From: Pseudodesulfovibrio sp. zrk46
Lineage (GTDB): Bacteria; Desulfobacterota; Desulfovibrionia; Desulfovibrionales; Desulfovibrionaceae
DNA length: 64,000 nt
Direction: 5' to 3'
Assembly (NCBI RefSeq): GCF_012516435.1
Contig: NZ_CP051216.1
Span: 3,895,501 to 3,959,500 of the forward strand
Shown here: positions 60,211-64,000 of the stretch, piece after piece
Position numbering within the stretch: position 1 is the first letter of the stretch
Layout: every line of letters starts with the position of its first letter
Notes under the pieces: generated by a model
Database searches by the model: none
Told to the model about the DNA's origin: nothing
Seen by the model: only the letters and a program-made list of their open reading frames with translations
Translations under genes and position numbers: made by a program

Positions 60211-61011
60211 ATGTCCAATCAGCTGATAAGTTCACGTAAGAAACTCAATACCGTCACGACAATGCTCAAGAAGGGCAAGTACATGGCCGCCGTACAGGCA
60301 ATCCATGACGGGTTAATTCTTTTCTTGAAAAACCCGGTTATGAAGGGAGAGAGAGACGAGTTTGAAGAGCTGATTTTCAAGGTTACTCAGAGTCTCAACA
60401 ACGACAAGAAGATTCGCGAAGTATACCCGCTCATCATCAGCTACACCCCGGGCGAAGAACGGGCACTGCTTGATGCAATGCGGGAACTCCTGCAGGAACT
60501 GCAAAAGGCTCTTAACCAGTCTGTACAGAATGATGCACAGGCTTTGATAGCCCGTAAGCAGGAAGAGCTGGACAAGGGTCAGGAACACCTCGACAACCAG
60601 AATTGGGATGAAGCCAAGGACGTTTTCGACCAATTGGTCAAAGACTTTGGCGGCGACACCGATCTCAAAGCGGACATTGCGGACCGCTACCTCAATGCAG
60701 GACGTTACAAAGAAGCATTCCATATGCTTGACGACGCCCTCAAGGATGATCCCAACGCCATCCATCTGTACAACCGTATCGGCATGGTTCTGCGCAAGAT
60801 GCAGGACTTTGACACTGCCGAGAAGTACTACCTCAAGGCGTTAACCCTGACCTCAGAAGACGAGTATCTCCACTACAATGTTGGGCGACTGTACTATGAC
60901 TGGAAAAAATGGGCCAAGATGGCTCAGTCTGCGCAGAATGCTCTGAACATCAACCCCGACTTCAACGAAGCGGCCAAGATGCTCAAATTCGCCCAAAAGA
61001 AAATGGCGTAA
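60211..61011 (+). CDS. Tetratricopeptide repeat protein
   Basis: A 266-residue soluble helical protein with no signal peptide. The C-terminal half holds about four TPR-like units, clearest in AGRYKEAFHMLDDALKDDPN and FDTAEKYYLKALTLTSEDEY and KKWAKMAQSAQNALNINPDF. The N-terminal 120 residues are a helical domain I do not recognise. TPR proteins bind other proteins; no partner is evident. No ribosome binding site is visible before the ATG. It ends at a strong terminator. Confidence 0.85.
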   Translation: MSNQLISSRKKLNTVTTMLKKGKYMAAVQAIHDGLILFLKNPVMKGERDEFEELIFKVTQSLNNDKKIREVYPLIISYTPGEERALLDAMRELLQELQKALNQSVQNDAQALIARKQEELDKGQEHLDNQNWDEAKDVFDQLVKDFGGDTDLKADIADRYLNAGRYKEAFHMLDDALKDDPNAIHLYNRIGMVLRKMQDFDTAEKYYLKALTLTSEDEYLHYNVGRLYYDWKKWAKMAQSAQNALNINPDFNEAAKMLKFAQKKMA

Positions 61012-61035
61012 CTTCCCATACACACATCAAAATCA

Positions 61036-61064
61036 CAAAGGCGGCCACTGGCCGCCTTTGTTTT
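61036..61064 (+). terminator. Terminator of the TPR gene
   Basis: CAAAGGCGGCC (61036-61046) pairs perfectly with 61050-61060 around ACT, followed by TTTTATCCTT. Confidence 0.9.
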
Positions 61065-61125
61065 ATCCTTTACAGCATATTTCATACTTGTTAGGTCGAT
61101 TTTTTGCCAAAGGGAGGAAGCGACG

Positions 61126-61242
61126 ATGAATTACTGGACAGAACTTGGATGGATGGCATTTCCCATGACCGCAATCGAGGTCGGGTTCACCGCCATTATG
61201 TGCTTTGGTGCTCACATCCTCGACAAGCGTAACAAACGCTAA
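61126..61242 (+). CDS. 38-residue single-span membrane peptide
   Basis: A very short gene flanked by two terminators. The ATG has AGGGAGG about 7 bases upstream, a stronger ribosome binding site than most genes here. The product starts MNYWTELGWMAF, has one hydrophobic segment at about residues 8-31, and ends with a basic tail (DKRNKR), which fits an inner-membrane peptide with cytoplasmic C-terminus. It has no similarity that I recognise. Such peptides can be small subunits or regulators of membrane complexes. Confidence 0.65.
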   Translation: MNYWTELGWMAFPMTAIEVGFTAIMCFGAHILDKRNKR

Positions 61243-61254
61243 CATTCGCCATTA

Positions 61255-61292
61255 AAAAAAAGCCGGACTTCGCAGCAAGTCCGGCTTTTTTT
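61255..61292. terminator. Bidirectional terminator between the membrane peptide and gmhB
   Basis: Perfect 16-base arms (61255-61270 and 61277-61292; GCCGGACTT core) around CGCAGC with A- and T-runs on both sides. Confidence 0.92.
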
Positions 61293-61310
61293 GTTTGTCA
61301 AAATTCAAAG

Positions 61311-61847
61311 CTACAAGTTGGCAATGATCTCGGCAGCCCCTCGCAAGTCATCAGTCACATGGTCGGCGATATCCTTGCATCGTTCTTCATGCTTGGCACC
61401 TTTACCTGTCCGAACCAGTATCGTGATGCTACCTGAATTCTTACCAACGCCCATGTCTGCTTCCTTGTCCCCGATCATCACAGCATCAGCAGGCTCAAAC
61501 CCGTGCTCAGCTGCAGCCTGATTCATGAGTCCGGTCGCAGGCTTCCGACAATCACATTCATCCTCAGGGGTATGAGGGCAATAATAAATGCCATCAAAAG
61601 TAATGCCGTGGGGAGCCAACAGTTCTTCCATCCGGCCGTTGCAGGCGTTGACCGAAGCATCGTCGTAATAACCGCGCCCCACACCGCTCTGATTGGTGAG
61701 AACCAACAATCGGTAGCCAAGCTCCTGCATACGCTTGAGGCCATCCACGGCCCCAGGCAGCAATTCAACACCATCAGGATCATGCAAATAGTGCTTGTCG
61801 TAAATGATGGTGCCGTCCCGATCGAGCAAAATATACTTGTCCGCCAT
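61311..61847 (-). CDS. gmhB: D-glycero-D-manno-heptose-1,7-bisphosphate 7-phosphatase
   Basis: HAD-family phosphatase of ADP-heptose synthesis for the LPS inner core. It has 178 residues. The nucleophile Asp9 and acid Asp11 lie in LLDRDGTIIYD, TNQSGVGRGYY is motif II, and MIGDKEADM is motif IV. A zinc site is formed by Cys90, His92, Cys98 and Cys100 (CPHTPEDECDC), typical of GmhB. It follows pdxA by 2 bases. Confidence 0.94.
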   Translation of the reverse strand: MADKYILLDRDGTIIYDKHYLHDPDGVELLPGAVDGLKRMQELGYRLLVLTNQSGVGRGYYDDASVNACNGRMEELLAPHGITFDGIYYCPHTPEDECDCRKPATGLMNQAAAEHGFEPADAVMIGDKEADMGVGKNSGSITILVRTGKGAKHEERCKDIADHVTDDLRGAAEIIANL

Positions 61848-61849
61848 GG

Positions 61850-62869
61850 CTATCGCGCCTCCACCAGTCGACGAGCCATATCCAGCGCAGCCTGAAAACT
61901 CTTGATGGACGCCCTGCCGGTGCCCACCAGATCATATCCGGTGCCGTGATCAGGCGATGTGCGAGGACACGGCAGACCAAGAGTCACATTCACAGCCTCG
62001 CTGAAATGCAGTAGCTTGAGGGGGCCGAGACCTTGATCATGGTACATAGCCAACACTGCCGGATAATCGCCTTTGGCTGCGAAGTGGAACAATGTATCCG
62101 CTGGAATGGGTCCGGCGACCTTCAGCCCTTCTTCTTTGGCTGCTTCAATGGCTGGGGAGATAGTCTTGATCTCCTCATCACCAATGCGGCCAGACTCTCC
62201 AGCATGCGGGTTCAATCCACAGACTGCGATCTCCCCGTCCAGCTTCATGGCACGCACGAAATCAGCGGTCAGCCGCAAACAGTGCAAGATACGCTGACGA
62301 GTCACCAATCCGGGAACATCCTTGAGACGGGGGTGCGTCGTTACCAAGCTCACACGCAGTTTGGGCGATTCGTGGTTGTGAGGATCGTGACCACACAGAT
62401 GCATGCACACCTTGTCTGCCCCTACGCCCAATTTCTCAGCCAAGAATTCAGTATGTCCCGGGAACTTATAGCCAGCCTTCTGAAGCATGGCCTTATTCAG
62501 CGGACAAGTAACGAGACCGTCAGCCACACCACTGTTCAGCAGCGATACGGCATCATCCAGACTTGCTCCGGCGGCCAACCCGCCTTCAACAACGGCTTTG
62601 CCCGGAGGAAAGCCTAGTCTCGACAATTCCGGAGGTTCGAAAAGATAGATACCAGCGCCTTTGCCCTGTAATTCATCGAGTGAATCAAGTTTTTCATGGA
62701 ACTGAGGCACGCCGTAACGATTCAACTCGCGCTTCAAGGCCACCTCAGGCCCGATGATTATCAACCGCTCATTGGCACGAGGTGTTTCATCGGCAAAATG
62801 ACGCACCACAAGTTCTGGGCCCAACCCGCACGGATCGCCAAGGGTCATACAAAGGGTTTTCAGGGACAT
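61850..62869 (-). CDS. pdxA: 4-hydroxythreonine-4-phosphate dehydrogenase
   Basis: Oxidises 4-phosphohydroxy-L-threonine in the deoxyxylulose-5-phosphate-dependent route to pyridoxal phosphate. It has 339 residues from ATG 62869; a TTG three codons earlier is in frame. Motifs are TLGDPCGLGPELVVRHF at the start, TCPLNKAMLQKAGYKFPGHT with the metal-binding His, CGLNPHAGESGRIG and MYHDQGLGPLKLL, and ending TSPDHGTGYDLVGTG. It lies 18 bases after the Nudix gene. Confidence 0.94.
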   Translation of the reverse strand: MSLKTLCMTLGDPCGLGPELVVRHFADETPRANERLIIIGPEVALKRELNRYGVPQFHEKLDSLDELQGKGAGIYLFEPPELSRLGFPPGKAVVEGGLAAGASLDDAVSLLNSGVADGLVTCPLNKAMLQKAGYKFPGHTEFLAEKLGVGADKVCMHLCGHDPHNHESPKLRVSLVTTHPRLKDVPGLVTRQRILHCLRLTADFVRAMKLDGEIAVCGLNPHAGESGRIGDEEIKTISPAIEAAKEEGLKVAGPIPADTLFHFAAKGDYPAVLAMYHDQGLGPLKLLHFSEAVNVTLGLPCPRTSPDHGTGYDLVGTGRASIKSFQAALDMARRLVEAR

Positions 62870-62887
62870 AACCTGCAATCAACCTTA

Positions 62888-63361
62888 TTATTTTGCGTTC
62901 AAACGACCATAGGTCATCATAAAATCATTCAATATATCGCCGTGATCAAAAGCCAATTCCGGCCACTCGTTCAACGGGAACACCTTTACTTTACCCGCAT
63001 CATCGCCCGCCTGAAGCTTGGCGATATCACGAGGCACACCAGTATACACTACGCTCATAGTGTGCTGACGAGGATCACGCTTCGGATCAGAGTAGACATT
63101 GAGTAATCCAGTCAAGACTACATCCAACCCGGTTTCTTCTTTCATCTCACGCACAGCAGCATGTTCGCAGGTTTCACCTGCGTCCACGAAACCTCCGGGC
63201 AACGCCCAGCCATACGGCGGATTCAGTCGCTCAATCAGCACCACTCCATCACCCTCCGGAGTTCCGTCAGGGACGAGAATCACGACGTCTACCGTCGGTG
63301 TGGGGTTGTGGTATCTTACTATCTCGCCGCCGCAATGAGGGCATGGTTCCTTGACTTCCAC
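62888..63361 (-). CDS. Nudix hydrolase with N-terminal Cys pair
   Basis: A 157-residue hydrolase of nucleoside-diphosphate-linked compounds. The Nudix box is complete: [20 protein letters not shown] then ETGL. CPHCGG near residue 7 is a short Cys pair that may bind metal. I take GTG 63361 as the start, with AGGAG 8 bases upstream; a longer frame up to a TTG at 63460 has no ribosome binding site, although it contains further cysteines. The substrate cannot be told; ADP-ribose or similar is common. Confidence 0.85.
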   Translation of the reverse strand: MEVKEPCPHCGGEIVRYHNPTPTVDVVILVPDGTPEGDGVVLIERLNPPYGWALPGGFVDAGETCEHAAVREMKEETGLDVVLTGLLNVYSDPKRDPRQHTMSVVYTGVPRDIAKLQAGDDAGKVKVFPLNEWPELAFDHGDILNDFMMTYGRLNAK

Positions 63362-63481
63362 GCTGCACACTCCTGTGTCTGTAAAATCATAACCGTCCGG
63401 ACAGCAAATGCCACGGGTACAAAGTGGAATCCTTGTACCTGATGTCGCCCCAAAGGCCAAACACTATGAAGGGAAAAGCAA

Positions 63482-64000
63482 TCAATCAAGAGGCAGGGTA
63501 AAACAAAATGATGAGCCTTGACCGTAGACGCTCTCAACCCAGACACGACCGCCATGGGCTTCAACGATCTTCTTGACGATAGGCAGCCCCAATCCGGTGC
63601 TCGACTCACCAGCAGTTGGTTTCACGCTGGTCTTCTTAAAATTCTGAAAAAGCAATTCTTCCTCACCCGGAGGGATTCCCTGACCATTGTCGCATACGCA
63701 GACCTTGGCATGCCCGTCTTCCATCCCGAGGGTCACTTCGATCTTCGAATTATGAGGTGAGAACTTAATGGCATTGGTCAACAAATTGTCCATGACCTGT
63801 CCCATCCGACGATAGTCAAAGGCAAAATTCGGAACCTCTTCCACTGTAGAACCAATGGAGGTGGACTTACGTGAGGCGGCGAGAGAATGAATACGGCATC
63901 GTTCAGCCAACATATCGGCCAGAGCGGCTTCTCCCTTGAGCAGCTTGAGATTACCGGACTCAATAACTGAAATATCAAGCAGATCATTAACAAGTGAATT
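63482..64000 (-). CDS. Sensor histidine kinase, C-terminal part (cut by window edge)
   Basis: The last 172 residues of a two-component kinase; the sensor part and phosphorylated histidine are outside the window. The visible part starts in the dimerisation helix (SLVNDLLDISVIESGNLKL) and continues through the ATP-binding domain: N box MDNLLTNAIKFSP, G1 DNGQGIPPGEE, F box near LFQNFKK, and G2 TGLGLPIVKKIVEAHGG. It is upstream of the Nudix gene on the same strand with a 120-base gap. Confidence 0.92.
   Translation of the reverse strand, partial: NSLVNDLLDISVIESGNLKLLKGEAALADMLAERCRIHSLAASRKSTSIGSTVEEVPNFAFDYRRMGQVMDNLLTNAIKFSPHNSKIEVTLGMEDGHAKVCVCDNGQGIPPGEEELLFQNFKKTSVKPTAGESSTGLGLPIVKKIVEAHGGRVWVESVYGQGSSFCFTLPLD

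Noticed and set aside
63362..63460. N-terminal extension of the Nudix protein to TTG 63460
   Set aside because: No ribosome binding site; the AGGAG before GTG 63361 gives a normal Nudix length. The cysteines in the extension leave a small doubt.

Overview
The window reads as a chromosomal core region of a Gram-negative, anaerobic sulfate reducer of the Desulfovibrio/Pseudodesulfovibrio type. This is inferred from a futalosine menaquinone cluster, hydrogenase maturation genes (hypD, hypE), an orange-protein-like module of two iron-sulfur MinD ATPases with NifX-type proteins, LPS core genes (waaA, kdsB, gmhB) and a retrograde phospholipid (Mla) operon. I see no phage, transposon or CRISPR array.

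Layout. 1-3135: proline utilisation (partial putA) behind an Lrp-type regulator. 3300-7590: Mla-like operon (STAS-permease, ATPase, MCE protein, lipoprotein) followed by darP. 7683-9020: a small zinc-ribbon protein and an EamA exporter. 9104-13696: menaquinone genes mqnD and, divergently, tetR-mqnE-mqnC-mqnA with a palindromic operator between them. 13750-14640: a LysR regulator. 14725-46013: about 31 kb on one strand, running in transcription order tRNA-Thr, tRNA-Tyr, tRNA-Gly, tuf, rpmG, tRNA-Trp, secE, nusG, rplKAJL, rpoBC, rpsL, rpsG, fusA, then the S10, spc and alpha ribosomal blocks to rplQ. Strong hairpins, most without a U-run, punctuate its junctions. 46508-48631: dus and cheV. 48681-49650: a C_GCAxxG-type cysteine protein and a MarR regulator that share an identical palindrome. 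49781-51882: hypD-hypE. 52179-55254: a DUF134/NifX fusion regulator, two MinD ATPases and a His-rich NifX protein, behind a promoter flanked by twin palindromes. 55410-60174: HD protein, D-Ala-D-Ala ligase-like protein, waaA, kdsB, carA. 60211-64000: TPR protein, a 38-residue membrane peptide, gmhB, pdxA, a Nudix hydrolase and a partial histidine kinase.

How it works together. Most of the window builds the translation and transcription machinery. The accessory parts form self-contained circuits, each with its own regulator and a visible operator: TetR/menaquinone, MarR/cysteine protein and DUF134/metal-cluster ATPases. The most unusual is the last. A DNA-binding DUF134 domain is joined in frame, through a Gly/Gln/Arg repeat linker, to a NifX-type metal-cluster domain. 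A good internal ribosome binding site and ATG lie at the junction, so one gene may yield both a regulator with a built-in cluster domain and a free cluster-binding protein.

Limits. Identities rest on reading motifs and gene order. Promoters and operators are read by eye, and none has been tested.
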